A stretch of 64,000 nt of DNA from Bacillota bacterium. Its GTDB lineage: Bacteria; Bacillota; Clostridia; Acetivibrionales; DTU013. A program made the position numbers and the translations under genes. The DNA is taken from the NCBI GenBank assembly GCA_023439545.1, contig JAEXNT010000022.1:22498-86497 (forward strand). Reading direction: 5' to 3'. Positions 43,714 to 52,956 of the stretch are shown here, in pieces; the stretch's first letter is position 1, and every line of letters starts with the position of its first letter. Under the pieces are notes generated by a model that searched no databases, was not told the origin of the DNA, and worked only from the letters and a program-made list of their open reading frames with translations.

Positions 43714-44412
43714 ATGAAAAAATTTATTCTTGTGATGGTCTTTGTACTATTGGCTGCTCTGTTTGTTGCATTCAATTATCTGCTGTGGGACAGGGAGAGC
43801 AAGGTAACGGAACTGAAGGATCTCGAGAATGCAAATGCGGGCAATAATGCCATGATCAATTCCCAGAAGCGGGAGATCGAAAACCTTGTCGAAGAGAACA
43901 ACAAACTCAACAGCCGTATCGACCAGCTGGATATGGATAATAAACAGCTTGCACAGGATAACTCCAGTATTAAATCGGACAGGGATAACAAAGCGGCTGG
44001 GCTTGAAGACAGGATCAAATTCATTAACAGCCTTAAACAAATCGTCGATTTGAAAATTTTAACGGAGCCTTTGACGAAATGGGCCGATGCGATCAACCAG
44101 GAGAATTATGAGGGCGCCTATGCCGTCGAATATGCGGGAGTGCCTCTGAAAGACAGGAATGTGGACCTTAAAACGTACTCCGAAGAAATTAAGAAGACTA
44201 TCCGAAGGATCGAAATAATAGATGTAAAGTTAGATCCGGTAAGGGGCTCCGGTGACGGAGATCTTTACCTTGACGTCAAATTGAGCGTTAAACTTGCAGA
44301 AGGCGCCGACATGTCCGTATCACGTTTCGTTGAGGGAGAAAACAGCACATATGTAAGGTTTGACTATTCCACCGACCAGAAAGCATTCGTCATTTCCGGC
44401 ATAAATCAGTAA
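43714..44412 (+). CDS. Membrane-anchored coiled-coil protein, unknown function
   Basis: A 232-residue protein. It has one N-terminal membrane segment (about residues 3-24), then a coiled coil (about 30-100, rich in Glu, Asn and Lys heptads, e.g. EIENLVEENNKLNSRIDQLD) and a soluble C-terminal domain (105-232) with alternating beta strands that could be NTF2- or DUF4878-like. It should sit on the outer face of the membrane. AACCGGTGG precedes the ATG. No family name is given. Confidence 0.75.
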   Translation: MKKFILVMVFVLLAALFVAFNYLLWDRESKVTELKDLENANAGNNAMINSQKREIENLVEENNKLNSRIDQLDMDNKQLAQDNSSIKSDRDNKAAGLEDRIKFINSLKQIVDLKILTEPLTKWADAINQENYEGAYAVEYAGVPLKDRNVDLKTYSEEIKKTIRRIEIIDVKLDPVRGSGDGDLYLDVKLSVKLAEGADMSVSRFVEGENSTYVRFDYSTDQKAFVISGINQ

Positions 44413-44431
44413 GATAACTCCACAAACTAAC

Positions 44432-44622
44432 GCGCAGGTTGTTTTTATAGATAACGTATGCGTAAAGCCAATAGAGCGTGTTATTCAAGCATGATCGAGG
44501 CAAAATCACGTCCTGTTCGAGCGGCTTCGGCCCACAGGCGAGACACGTTTGATTTTGCACTGGGCTTGGATTTACAGGCTCTTTGTGGCTAGTAGCATGT
44601 TATCGATAAAAATAACCTGCGC
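44432..44622 (+). ncRNA. Long rod-like structured RNA element, copy 2 (family unknown)
   Basis: A 191-base imperfect palindrome. The outer arm GCGCAGGTTGTTTTTAT pairs with ATAAAAATAACCTGCGC; AACGTATGC pairs with GCATGTT; GCAAAATC pairs with GATTTTGC; the apical hairpin is GGC-TTCG-GCC. Blocks identical to copy 1 (36387-36596) include CGTCCTGTTCGAG, GACACGTTTGATTTTGC and ATTTACAGGCTCTTTG. The outer arms and apex differ but remain paired. It lies between the coiled-coil gene and the Met/Pro repeat gene. Confidence 0.6.
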
Positions 44623-44711
44623 AACGCATTAACATAATTATTTCTTTCACACAGCTACCGGGCTCCTCATATAATGGTACTGAAGTGCACCAGATCCGGA
44701 GGAATCATTAT

Positions 44712-45635
44712 ATGAAAGAGGAAATCAAAATGAAAGATATTATGCATAACGAACCCACGGGAACAATGCCGCAGGTAGGCGCAATGCCGCAGATGCAGTC
44801 AAATCCGGGAGTTTCACCGGTAAAAGCCGGTTCCAATGTATCGCCTGTCCAGACAACACCCAAAGTATCACCTGCGCAAACCACACCCAATGTATCGCCG
44901 GCACAGACAATTCCCAAAGTATCGCCGGTACAAACTACACCTAACGTATCGCCTGTACAGACAATGCCGAAAGTGTCGCCTGCACAAACGATGCCCAACG
45001 TATCGCCTGCTCAGACGATGCCAAATGTATCGCCCGCACAAATGATGCCTAACGTGTCGCCCATGCAGATGATGCCGAACATGCTGCCGTATCCCAATGT
45101 ATCTCCAGCTCAGATGGCTCCTAATATGCAGAATATGATGCCGTATCCCGAGGTGTCGCCGGCTCAGATGGCGCCGAATATGCAGAATATGATGCCGTAT
45201 CCCGAGGTGTCGCCGGCCCAGATGGCGCCCAATAAGCCCAATATGATGCCGTATCCCGAGGTGTCGCCGGCCCAGATGGCGCCCAATATGCCCAATATGA
45301 TGCCGTATCCCGAGGTATCACCCGCTCAGATGATGCCCAACATGCCCAACCCGTCCGCAGTAAGCCCGGCTTCTATGAACTCCATGCCCATGATGTGCTG
45401 TCCGTATCTTATGAATATGCAGTGCCCGATGACCCAGGGTGTTATGGGGATGAACATGATGAACAGCATGTATCCCGGAGTGAGTCCGGCATCTGCCAAT
45501 ATGGGAGCTTTACCGGCAGCCTCCAACCCTGTTTTGGGTGCGGCAGGCAATCCGATGAATTCAATGCCTGGAATGGGTGTAATGCCTGCTTCGATGGGCA
45601 ACCCGTATTTCCCCGTAGGTGGAATGAACTACTGA
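44712..45635 (+). CDS. Met/Pro-rich repeat protein
   Basis: A 307-residue low-complexity protein. The ATG has GGAGG nine bases ahead. Residues about 35-130 repeat a nine-residue unit of the form NVSPAQTMP or KVSPVQTTP; then four copies of an 18-residue unit built on YPEVSPAQMAPN (54-bp DNA period, about 45103-45335). A C-terminal region has MMCCPYLMNMQCPM and ends FPVGGMNY. No signal peptide or membrane segment is seen. Repetitive Pro- and Met-rich proteins with Cys/Tyr ends occur among spore-surface proteins, but this is only a possibility. A strong terminator follows. Confidence 0.75.
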   Translation: MKEEIKMKDIMHNEPTGTMPQVGAMPQMQSNPGVSPVKAGSNVSPVQTTPKVSPAQTTPNVSPAQTIPKVSPVQTTPNVSPVQTMPKVSPAQTMPNVSPAQTMPNVSPAQMMPNVSPMQMMPNMLPYPNVSPAQMAPNMQNMMPYPEVSPAQMAPNMQNMMPYPEVSPAQMAPNKPNMMPYPEVSPAQMAPNMPNMMPYPEVSPAQMMPNMPNPSAVSPASMNSMPMMCCPYLMNMQCPMTQGVMGMNMMNSMYPGVSPASANMGALPAASNPVLGAAGNPMNSMPGMGVMPASMGNPYFPVGGMNY

Positions 45636-45674
45636 CGCCTGTAAAGGCTGAACATACTCTCAAATATCATCTCG

Positions 45675-45701
45675 AAAGACTGCCATAAAGGCAGTCTTTT
45701 T
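45675..45701 (+). terminator. Terminator after the Met/Pro repeat gene
   Basis: AAAGACTGCC / GGCAGTCTTT, loop ATAAA, T-run. Confidence 0.92.
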
Positions 45702-45711
45702 GTGTATAGTG

Positions 45712-45760
45712 GTGTGTCCAGCAAAGCTGGACCACACTTGCCGGGTTTTCAAAGCGTCAA
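45712..45760 (+). repeat. Possible degenerate family B repeat
   Basis: Hairpin GTGTGTCCAGC / GCTGGACCACAC (45712-45737) followed by AAAGCGTCAA, which is the reverse complement of the family B tail. Probably a diverged, inverted copy. Confidence 0.4.
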
Positions 45761-45908
45761 ATTATCATGGGAAATTATGGTTAAACGCCAAAAAAGATGT
45801 GTATAATCTGATTTAAAGGGAACTTATGGCAACGGATTTGACAAATCGAACGTATTCGATATAAAATAGCGTCACAGTCCCTTATTAATATTTTAACAGG
45901 AGGTTTTT

Positions 45909-46976
45909 TTGTTGTTGCCACTTGCTAAAAATATTAAAAGGTTATTTTCATACAGAAAGCGACTGCTGGTCATAATACTGGCGGCGACGGTATCGGCGGG
46001 TGCGGGATGCGGCGCATTTGCCCTACTGAAGAAGGACGTTGTGATAAATGACAACGGAAAAATAATTACCTGCATGACTATGAAAAATACCTTTAAAGAA
46101 ACACTGGAACAAAACGATATTGTTGTAAATGCCTTCGATTACATCAGTATTCCATTGGACGCCAACCTACAAAGGACGAGACTGAACGAGATATACATAA
46201 AAAGAGCTGTACCCGTATTTATTACAGCGGACGGAAAACAGACAAAGGTAATGACCTACAGAGATACCGTGGAAGAAATGCTTGGCGACAGCCCTGTCAG
46301 ACCAGTGGGGTCAGACAGGCTCGAGGGAGCACAGCTTACGGATCCGGTAAAGAGCGACATGTCGCTTCGGGTTGTACGTGTTGACGAGAGCGTAGTGAGC
46401 GAGAAGGAAGATATTCCTTACCTTGTACAGAGGAAGGCCAACAAGAGCCTTGACGAGGGAACACAGAGGGTTGCACAGGACGGAAAGCCTGGAGTCCTTG
46501 AAAAGCAGTACAAGGTCGTTACGGAGGACGGAAAGGAAGTATCAAGGCAGCTGTTTAAAGAAACAGTGCTGCAGGACCCTGTAAAAATGATCATGGAGTT
46601 CGGTACTGTGATGAATTTCAAGACCAGCAGGGGAGATACGGTCAGGTACGATAAGGTCATCAATATGAAGGCAACAGCCTATACGTCTTCCTTCGAGGAG
46701 ACCGGAAAATCGCCGGGAGATCCGGAGTATGGCATAACCGCCACCGGGATCAAGGCGAGGAAAGGCGTAATAGCAGTTGATCCAAGGGTAATACCTCTCG
46801 GCGCCAGGGTCTATGTGGAATTACCCGGAAAGACTCCCGACTATGGTTATGCAGTTGCTGCAGACGTCGGCGGGGGAATAAAGGGAAACAGGGTGGACCT
46901 GTATTACGAGAGCAAGGCTGACGCAATGAAGTTCGGCCGAAGAGGTGTAAAGGTTTATATCCTGTCTAAAAATTAG
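45909..46976 (+). CDS. YabE-like cell-wall protein with DUF348, G5 and 3D domains
   Basis: A 355-residue secreted or membrane-anchored protein. The first TTG or the next (45912) is the start; AGGAGG ends at 45903. A membrane helix covers about residues 20-38. DUF348 repeats follow (about 45-160), then a G5 domain (about 190-260), and a C-terminal 3D domain (about 268-350) with the Asp residues in IAVDPRVIPLG, AADVGGGIKGNRVDLYY. This order is that of B. subtilis YabE, a relative of Rpf and lytic transglycosylases that acts on peptidoglycan. It is in the yabE position before rsmA; rnmV is not present. Confidence 0.9.
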   Translation: MLLPLAKNIKRLFSYRKRLLVIILAATVSAGAGCGAFALLKKDVVINDNGKIITCMTMKNTFKETLEQNDIVVNAFDYISIPLDANLQRTRLNEIYIKRAVPVFITADGKQTKVMTYRDTVEEMLGDSPVRPVGSDRLEGAQLTDPVKSDMSLRVVRVDESVVSEKEDIPYLVQRKANKSLDEGTQRVAQDGKPGVLEKQYKVVTEDGKEVSRQLFKETVLQDPVKMIMEFGTVMNFKTSRGDTVRYDKVINMKATAYTSSFEETGKSPGDPEYGITATGIKARKGVIAVDPRVIPLGARVYVELPGKTPDYGYAVAADVGGGIKGNRVDLYYESKADAMKFGRRGVKVYILSKN

Positions 46977-47023
46977 ACTGATATAGCTTTGCACAAAGAT
47001 ACATAATAGGGGACTAAGACTGA

Positions 47024-47052
47024 GCCGGGGCGCAATGCCCCGGCAAAATTTT
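47024..47052 (+). terminator. Terminator after the YabE-like gene
   Basis: GCCGGGGC / GCCCCGGC, loop GCAAT, then AAAATTTT. Confidence 0.8.
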
Positions 47053-47134
47053 ACCTAAGGATCGGCTAAAATATAAGTTATCGGAAGTTATATTTTAACG
47101 ATTCCTGAGTACAGGCAGCGGAAAGGCATACGAA

Positions 47135-48028
47135 ATGTATTTGGACACGAAAACTATCCTTAAAAAATTTAATATTCGTCCCACGAAATCACTTGGACAG
47201 AACTTCCTTACGGACGAAGGGGTTCTTAAGAAAATTGCCGGAGCCGCCGAATTGACAAGGAATGATATCGTGCTCGAAGTCGGTCCGGGCCTCGGAAGCC
47301 TGACGGCACAGCTTGCGGAAAGCGCCGGAGCGGTGGTGGCTGTGGAGATTGACAGGCATCTGATACCGGCCTTGCGTGAGATCCTTGGAAATTATCCCAA
47401 TATACATATCATTCAAGGCGATATAATGCGTATGGATCCGGAAATTGAACTGAGGCCCTATTCCACGGACGGGGAAGGGCGGGAACTTACTTTGAAAATA
47501 GTGGCCAACCTGCCTTATTATATTACGACGCCCGTCATAATGAAGCTGCTTGAAAGCGGCATAAAAGCCAGGAACATGGTTTTTATGGTACAGAAGGAAG
47601 TGGCCGACAGGATGCGGGCAAAGCCGGGAGGAAAGGATTACGGCGCGCTGTCTGTTGCGGTGCAGTATTATTCCAGACCGTCCGTAGTGCTCGAAGTACC
47701 TCCTCACAGCTTCATACCCCAGCCTGAGGTCGATTCCTCCGTAATAAAGCTTGAAATATATGATAAGGCGCCGGTGGACCTTAAAGACAGGGATCTTTTT
47801 TTCAGGCTCGTGAAGGCGGCATTCGGGCAAAGACGGAAAACGCTTGTCAATGCACTGAATAATGCAGGATATTTCGGCATGGGCAAGGAAGAAATCAAGT
47901 CGGCCCTTTCTGAAGTCGGCATAAACGAAAATCAGCGGGGGGAAACTTTATCGATAGAGCAGTTTGCCCAGCTGTCCAATCTGATTTACGGCAGGCGGTC
48001 CCGACCGGATACGCGGGGAAATGATTAA
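47135..48028 (+). CDS. rsmA: 16S rRNA dimethyladenosine transferase
   Basis: A 297-residue KsgA/RsmA enzyme that dimethylates two adenines near the 3' end of 16S rRNA. It has KSLGQNFL at the N-terminus, motif I in VLEVGPGLGSLTAQL, NLPYYITTPVIMKLL (motif IV NLPY) and FGQRRKTLVNAL. GGAAAGG lies before the ATG. It closes the conserved block. Confidence 0.95.
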   Translation: MYLDTKTILKKFNIRPTKSLGQNFLTDEGVLKKIAGAAELTRNDIVLEVGPGLGSLTAQLAESAGAVVAVEIDRHLIPALREILGNYPNIHIIQGDIMRMDPEIELRPYSTDGEGRELTLKIVANLPYYITTPVIMKLLESGIKARNMVFMVQKEVADRMRAKPGGKDYGALSVAVQYYSRPSVVLEVPPHSFIPQPEVDSSVIKLEIYDKAPVDLKDRDLFFRLVKAAFGQRRKTLVNALNNAGYFGMGKEEIKSALSEVGINENQRGETLSIEQFAQLSNLIYGRRSRPDTRGND

Positions 48029-48082
48029 CAGCGTAGGAGTCCGCAGACCTGAATTGATACTGAGGTCAGGATTGACGTAAAA

Positions 48083-48116
48083 ACCCCGGAGATTTTATCG
48101 ATCTCCGGGGTCCTTT
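48083..48116. terminator. Terminator between rsmA and pckG
   Basis: ACCCCGGAGAT / ATCTCCGGGGT around loop TTTATCG, a perfect 11-bp stem; CCTTTAT follows. The A-run ahead makes it usable for the minus strand too. Confidence 0.82.
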
Positions 48117-48166
48117 ATGTCTCGAATGATATTTAACAACGCCAGGCTAAGCCCATTGTACCGTTA

Positions 48167-49957
48167 TCAAGCTTTCAGCCTTTCTTCAAGAGCTGCGAGC
48201 TGTTTAGCCATTTCCTTCGGCAGTTTGTCACCGAATTTAGCGTAATGCTCCTTGATCGACTCGACTTCCTTCAGCCATTCGTCATTGTTGACCTTGAGCA
48301 GTTCAGCCATATCGGACTCGCTTACATCAAGACCGTTTGTGTCGATAGCATCAACTGTCGGCATATAACCGATAGGAGTCTTTACAGCCTTGCCATCGCC
48401 CGATACTCTTTCACAGACCCATTTGAGGACTCTGCTGTTTTCGCCGAAGCCGGGCCACAGCCACTTGCCGTTGGCGTCCTTGCGGAACCAGTTGACATAG
48501 AAGATCTTCGGAAGCTTGTCGGGATCCGACTTGGTTCCGATATCGAGCCAGTGCTGTAAATAATCGCATACATGGTAACCCATGAACGGCAGCATTGCGA
48601 ACGGATCGCGGCGTACCTGGCCGATATTCTTCGAAATCGTTGCGGCAGTGATCTCAGAACCCATTATGGAGCCGAGGAATATACCGTGATTCCAGTCGAG
48701 GCTTTGATGTACGAGCGGTATGGTGCTCGGACGACGGCCGCCTATCAGTATTGCCGAGATCGGCACACCCTCGGGATTTTCCCATTCGGGTGAAATAACC
48801 GGGCACTGCTTGGCCGGCGCTGTGAACCTTGAATTGGGATGCGCTGCGACTTCCTTGGAATCGGGAGTCCAGTCTTTGCCCTTCCAGTCGATCAGGTGCT
48901 CGGGAGCCTTTGTGCCTATGCCTTCCCACCAAACATCCCCGTCATCGGTCAGAGCGACGTTTGTGAATATTGTGTTCTTTTCGCTGCTGTGCATTGCGTT
49001 GGGGTTCGAATCCAGCGAAGTACCCGGTGCAACGCCAAAGAAGCCAGCTTCAGGGTTTATCGCGTAAAGACGGCCATCTTTTCCGAACTTCATCCATGCA
49101 ATATCATCGCCGACAGTTTCGACCTTCCAGCCGGGAAGAGTCGGTATGAGCATTGCGAGGTTGGTCTTGCCGCATGCGCTCGGGAAAGCGCCGCATACAT
49201 ATTTCTTGTTGCCCTTGGGGTCCGTTATGCCAAGGATTAGCATATGCTCAGCCAGCCAGCCTTCATCGCGTGCCTGGACGGAAGCGATACGCAGTGCGAA
49301 GCACTTTTTGCCGAGCAGAGCGTTTCCGCCGTAACCGGAGCCGTAGGACCAGATCGTCCTCTCTTCCGGGAAATGGCTTATATATTTCTTTTCGATAGGA
49401 GCGCAGGGCCAGGAGAGGTCCTTCTGTCCCTTTTCGAGCGGATAACCTACCGAATGCAGACAAGGTACGAAATCTCCGTCTCCAAGTGCATCGAGAACTG
49501 CCTTGCCCATACGGGTCATGATCCTCATGTTTACAACGACATACGGGCTATCGGTCAACTCGATGCCTATCTTGGATATGGGTGAGCCTATAGGACCCAT
49601 CGAGAAGGGAATTACGTACATGGTCCTCCCATGCATGCTGCCTTTATACAGGCCTTTCATCGTAGCCTTGAGCTCGTCGGGGTCTACCCAATTATTTGTC
49701 GGACCGGCGTCTTCCTTTCTCTTGGAAGCTATGAAGGTCCTGTCTTCAACACGTGCAACGTCGGACGGATCGCTCCTGAAAAGATAGCATCCGGGGCGTT
49801 TTTCGGGGTTCAACGGGGTAGCCATTCCACTGTCGACCATTTCCTTGAGCAGACGGTCGTTTTCTTCCTGTGAACCGTCGCACCAATAAATCTGATCGGG
49901 CTCGCACATAGCTGCCATTTCTTTGACCCAATCCTGTAATTTTTTGTTTGCGGTCAT
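48167..49957 (-). CDS. pckG: Phosphoenolpyruvate carboxykinase, GTP-dependent
   Basis: A 596-residue enzyme interconverting oxaloacetate and PEP with GTP/GDP. The GTP-type kinase loop FPSACGKTN has the reactive Cys at 262; substrate-site stretches YGSGYGGNALLGKKCF and VGDDIAWMKF are present. ATP-type PEPCK would instead show the GTGKT style loop. In anaerobes it often runs toward oxaloacetate. GAAAGGAGA is before the ATG. It is transcribed against rsmA with a shared terminator. Confidence 0.95.
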   Translation of the reverse strand: MTANKKLQDWVKEMAAMCEPDQIYWCDGSQEENDRLLKEMVDSGMATPLNPEKRPGCYLFRSDPSDVARVEDRTFIASKRKEDAGPTNNWVDPDELKATMKGLYKGSMHGRTMYVIPFSMGPIGSPISKIGIELTDSPYVVVNMRIMTRMGKAVLDALGDGDFVPCLHSVGYPLEKGQKDLSWPCAPIEKKYISHFPEERTIWSYGSGYGGNALLGKKCFALRIASVQARDEGWLAEHMLILGITDPKGNKKYVCGAFPSACGKTNLAMLIPTLPGWKVETVGDDIAWMKFGKDGRLYAINPEAGFFGVAPGTSLDSNPNAMHSSEKNTIFTNVALTDDGDVWWEGIGTKAPEHLIDWKGKDWTPDSKEVAAHPNSRFTAPAKQCPVISPEWENPEGVPISAILIGGRRPSTIPLVHQSLDWNHGIFLGSIMGSEITAATISKNIGQVRRDPFAMLPFMGYHVCDYLQHWLDIGTKSDPDKLPKIFYVNWFRKDANGKWLWPGFGENSRVLKWVCERVSGDGKAVKTPIGYMPTVDAIDTNGLDVSESDMAELLKVNNDEWLKEVESIKEHYAKFGDKLPKEMAKQLAALEERLKA

Positions 49958-50304
49958 ATCTTATAATCTCCTTTCATTTTATACGCTTATTATTTCCTGC
50001 GCTTGTTACATTATATCGTACATGCGCTGCTATAACCGAGTAATGCGTTATGTACTTGGTTAATTTTTTCACTAACAATTCTACCATATACTAATGAAAT
50101 ATACAACATGGGATTATTCAAGTTTTTTGCAACCGACGCCACTATACTCTATCATTTTGCGGCTGAAATGCTTTGTGCGTTATTACAATTATAGCTTTTT
50201 GCAATTTTTAAATTGAAATCCTTCATTTTTATAATGTACAAACTATTATATTTATTTTGAAAACTGTAGAAAATAAATCATAAATAGAGAAGGGAGCTAT
50301 CGAT
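49958..50304. other. Non-coding region upstream of pckG
   Basis: 347 bp, very AT-rich, between the start of pckG (minus) and a short ORF (plus). It should hold the promoters for both. I see no strong palindrome or long repeat in it. Confidence 0.5.
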
Positions 50305-50442
50305 ATGAAAGAAAAAATGCGTGATAAGGGCATAGTCAAGGAAGCTGTCGGAGACCCCGCTTTTTACAACGACCAGATCGACAAGAGCAAGGAACCCGTA
50401 AAGGCGCGCCCGGAGTATAGGAAAAAAAGCGGGAAGCGCTGA
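50305..50442 (+). CDS. Short basic protein, 45 residues
   Basis: ATG nine bases after GGGAG, 45 codons, then a terminator. The peptide (MKEKMRDKGIVKEAVGDPAF at the start, EYRKKSGKR at the end) is charged and has no Cys or membrane segment. The ribosome site, codon use and following terminator support a real gene, but I do not recognise it. Confidence 0.6.
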   Translation: MKEKMRDKGIVKEAVGDPAFYNDQIDKSKEPVKARPEYRKKSGKR

Positions 50443-50480
50443 CATATTTCCCGGATCCTGCGTTGGATAGCATCAATTAA

Positions 50481-50518
50481 AATAAACCGTCATATAATCT
50501 TATGATGGTTTATTTTAT
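50481..50518 (+). terminator. Terminator after the 45-residue ORF
   Basis: AATAAACCGTCATA / TATGATGGTTTATT with one G-T pair, loop TAATCT, T-rich tail. Confidence 0.85.
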
Positions 50519-50588
50519 AGTATGACAAGCCGTGACGCAGCAACCGGCGTCGGCAGGGGAAGTAAATGCAGTATCGGAGGGATTGGGA

Positions 50589-52703
50589 TTGGATGTGAGG
50601 TCTGGGTTCCAAAGAAATTACTTTATATTTGTCAATGAGGATACCGGCTATGAGGCCGGACAGAAACCATCCGGCCATGTAAAGGTGGAGGTGCGCGATG
50701 GACGGGGCAGGCTGCATGCGGCCGTACAAAACCTGCGGCCGGGAAACGGGAGGTTTGACTATGCCCTTTATTTACTGCAGGGAGGCAGTATGCCGAAAGC
50801 TTTGGTCCATGCGGGGAATTTTGGATTGAGGCCGGGAAATGCCGAAATCGAATGGATATTCGATCCGTCGGATGTAGGCAGAACAGGAATTCCGATAGAG
50901 GGCTTCGACGTGTTTGCAGTTGTAGCCGAAAGCTCCGGCGGCTTCGAAAACAGTCCCGCCTGCCCATTAGCGGCATACAGGAATAAACGTGTCGATTGGA
51001 GGGGCGATTTCCGTATGGCCAGGATGGTTAAAAAACTTGCACAGGCGGAGATCAAACCATTACCGAAGTTTGAAGCAAAGCCCGAAACAAAGCCGGAGAT
51101 CAAGCCGGAGGTAAAGCCGGAAATCAAGCCGGAAATCAAGCCGGAAATCAAACCGGAGATCAAGCCGGAGGTAAAGCCGGTGGTAAAGCCGGAGATCAAG
51201 CCGGAAATCAAACCGGAGGCAAAGCTCGATACCACGCCCGGAACAAAGCCGGTTTCGAAGCCTGAACCGGTGCTGGAACCGCAGCCCGCAGAAATTAATG
51301 TACAAAAGAACGTCATGGAAACAGAACCCGCGAAGCTGGGCGAACAGGTTCAAGAGCAGCAGAAGGTAGCGATTCAGGCGGGCGACCAGTCGCAGGTGTA
51401 TCAGGAAGCCACTGTTCCTGTAAGTGACCAGACTCAGGTATATCAAGAACCCCCTGTTTCTGCAGGCGATCAGCCGCAGATATATCAATACCAGCCCGGC
51501 CAGCAAACGACCCAGTTTTACGGAGACGTGCCGGGGCAGCAATATGGACAGAGCCTGACCCATCAATTTGAACAACCCCAGCCATTTATCCATTATCCGA
51601 TGTATCAGGAACAGCCGCTGAATACATACGATCCTTACCAAATCTATGCGCAGCAGCCTCAAATGTACGCTCCGTACCAGGCATACCCGCAGCCCGTTCA
51701 ATCCTATGAAGCAGTCCAGCAGCAGGAGGCCGGACAGGGACAGCAATATCAGGAACCTCTCCAGCCGCAGGGGGAATACGTGGATTTCCCAGCGGAGCAG
51801 CCGCAGGAGGAATCGGCTCAAATAGAGCCGGAAGCGTCGGCTCAGGACTTGTTCGAAATGGTCAGGCAGCCGGAGGAACCGGTGCAGATAGCTGAGGACT
51901 ACGATAATACGGTACAGAAGCCGCAGGAAAACATACAGGAAAACATGCAGGAAAACATACGGGATAACGTTCAAGGTAACGTTCAAGGTAACGTACAGGA
52001 TAACGTACAGGAAAACATACAGGGGCCGCAGGAAGACATGCAAAAGGCGCAGGATAATTTGCGGCATATGCAAGGCGGCTTGCAGCAATCGTACGATCCG
52101 GAGGCCGAACAGGGCCGGAATCCTTCTCTGCCCGAATATCAATATCCGACCGGTACCGGTAACCTCAATACCGAATGTCTGTATCTCAACGGGAATATCT
52201 GCGGAGCCTTTTTAAATCCTGTGACAGGGGACGCCAGCCCGTGTGAAACCTGTAAAGCTAATCGCAGGGGATCGGCTGAAGAGATCCAGCCTGCCGGTGA
52301 TCTATCGAGGCTCAGGGCAATTCTCGACTTGAATTTCGAGCTGAACGACCCGTTCCACAGCAAGCGAAGCGATTACACGTGGTGGAAGATCACGAATCCC
52401 GTGAATCTCAACAATATTCTTTATCAGAACAACATAAGGTCGCCGCTCATGTTCAATCCGGCAGTGATGCTGGCGCATTACAAGTACCACCACCTGATCG
52501 TCGGAATTTTTACCAGAAGGGACGGTCGGAAATATGTCGTATGCGGAGTGCCGGGAATGCATATGGTGGACCGTAAACCTTTCGGTGATCTGAGTAAATG
52601 GGTGCAGGCGGATGGAGGCAGATCGCGCTACGGAGCATTCGGTTACTGGCTCGTTTACATAAATCCTGATGACGGCAAGATATTGAATCTCAACCAGGAG
52701 TAA
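50589..52703 (+). CDS. KPEI-repeat protein with conserved ends, unknown function
   Basis: A protein of 704 residues. The TTG is chosen because GGAGGG is seven bases ahead; a GTG at 50532 is an alternative without a site. The N-terminal domain (about residues 1-145) is globular (RNYFIFVNEDTGYEAG, AEIEWIFDPSDVG). The middle has more than ten KPEI/KPEV units (about 160-220), then Gln/Tyr/Pro-rich and NVQ(E/G/D)N repeats (about 430-490). A Cys-rich knot CLYLNGNIC...CETC near 532-556 and a C-terminal globular domain (SDYTWWKITNPVNLNNILYQ to the end) follow. No signal peptide. The repeat part looks disordered; conserved ends suggest a scaffold. Family not recognised. Confidence 0.75.
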   Translation: MDVRSGFQRNYFIFVNEDTGYEAGQKPSGHVKVEVRDGRGRLHAAVQNLRPGNGRFDYALYLLQGGSMPKALVHAGNFGLRPGNAEIEWIFDPSDVGRTGIPIEGFDVFAVVAESSGGFENSPACPLAAYRNKRVDWRGDFRMARMVKKLAQAEIKPLPKFEAKPETKPEIKPEVKPEIKPEIKPEIKPEIKPEVKPVVKPEIKPEIKPEAKLDTTPGTKPVSKPEPVLEPQPAEINVQKNVMETEPAKLGEQVQEQQKVAIQAGDQSQVYQEATVPVSDQTQVYQEPPVSAGDQPQIYQYQPGQQTTQFYGDVPGQQYGQSLTHQFEQPQPFIHYPMYQEQPLNTYDPYQIYAQQPQMYAPYQAYPQPVQSYEAVQQQEAGQGQQYQEPLQPQGEYVDFPAEQPQEESAQIEPEASAQDLFEMVRQPEEPVQIAEDYDNTVQKPQENIQENMQENIRDNVQGNVQGNVQDNVQENIQGPQEDMQKAQDNLRHMQGGLQQSYDPEAEQGRNPSLPEYQYPTGTGNLNTECLYLNGNICGAFLNPVTGDASPCETCKANRRGSAEEIQPAGDLSRLRAILDLNFELNDPFHSKRSDYTWWKITNPVNLNNILYQNNIRSPLMFNPAVMLAHYKYHHLIVGIFTRRDGRKYVVCGVPGMHMVDRKPFGDLSKWVQADGGRSRYGAFGYWLVYINPDDGKILNLNQE

Positions 52704-52752
52704 TATACCTCGCTTTAAGTTTTTTTGTTCAATTAATCAAGCAACATGGATC

Positions 52753-52790
52753 AGGCCGGTCGTATTCCTTTGATGTATGACCGGCCTTTC
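52753..52790 (+). terminator. Terminator after the KPEI-repeat gene
   Basis: AGGCCGGTC / GACCGGCCT, extended by TA/TA pairs, then TTTCTGTTTG. Confidence 0.78.
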
Positions 52791-52956
52791 TGTTTGTACC
52801 GGCCTTTTCGTTTATACGGCATTTTGTCCGATTATTTGCCGTTCAGTTTCTATGAGACAATTTCCTGCTATGTACCGTATATTGTACAGTTTCATAAGTC
52901 ATTTCAATGATCAGGCGGATATGGTAAAATAATTTTGTAAGTTTTTATAGCGGGAG

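Noticed and set aside
44708..44998. Minus-strand frame giving a TGDTLG-type repeat opposite the Met/Pro repeat gene
   Set aside because: It is the complement of the repeat DNA; no start site and no terminator in that direction.
51060..52142. 360-codon minus-strand frame across the KPEI repeats
   Set aside because: It reads the reverse of the repeat DNA and gives a Leu/Arg repeat with no start site; the plus-strand protein has conserved ends.
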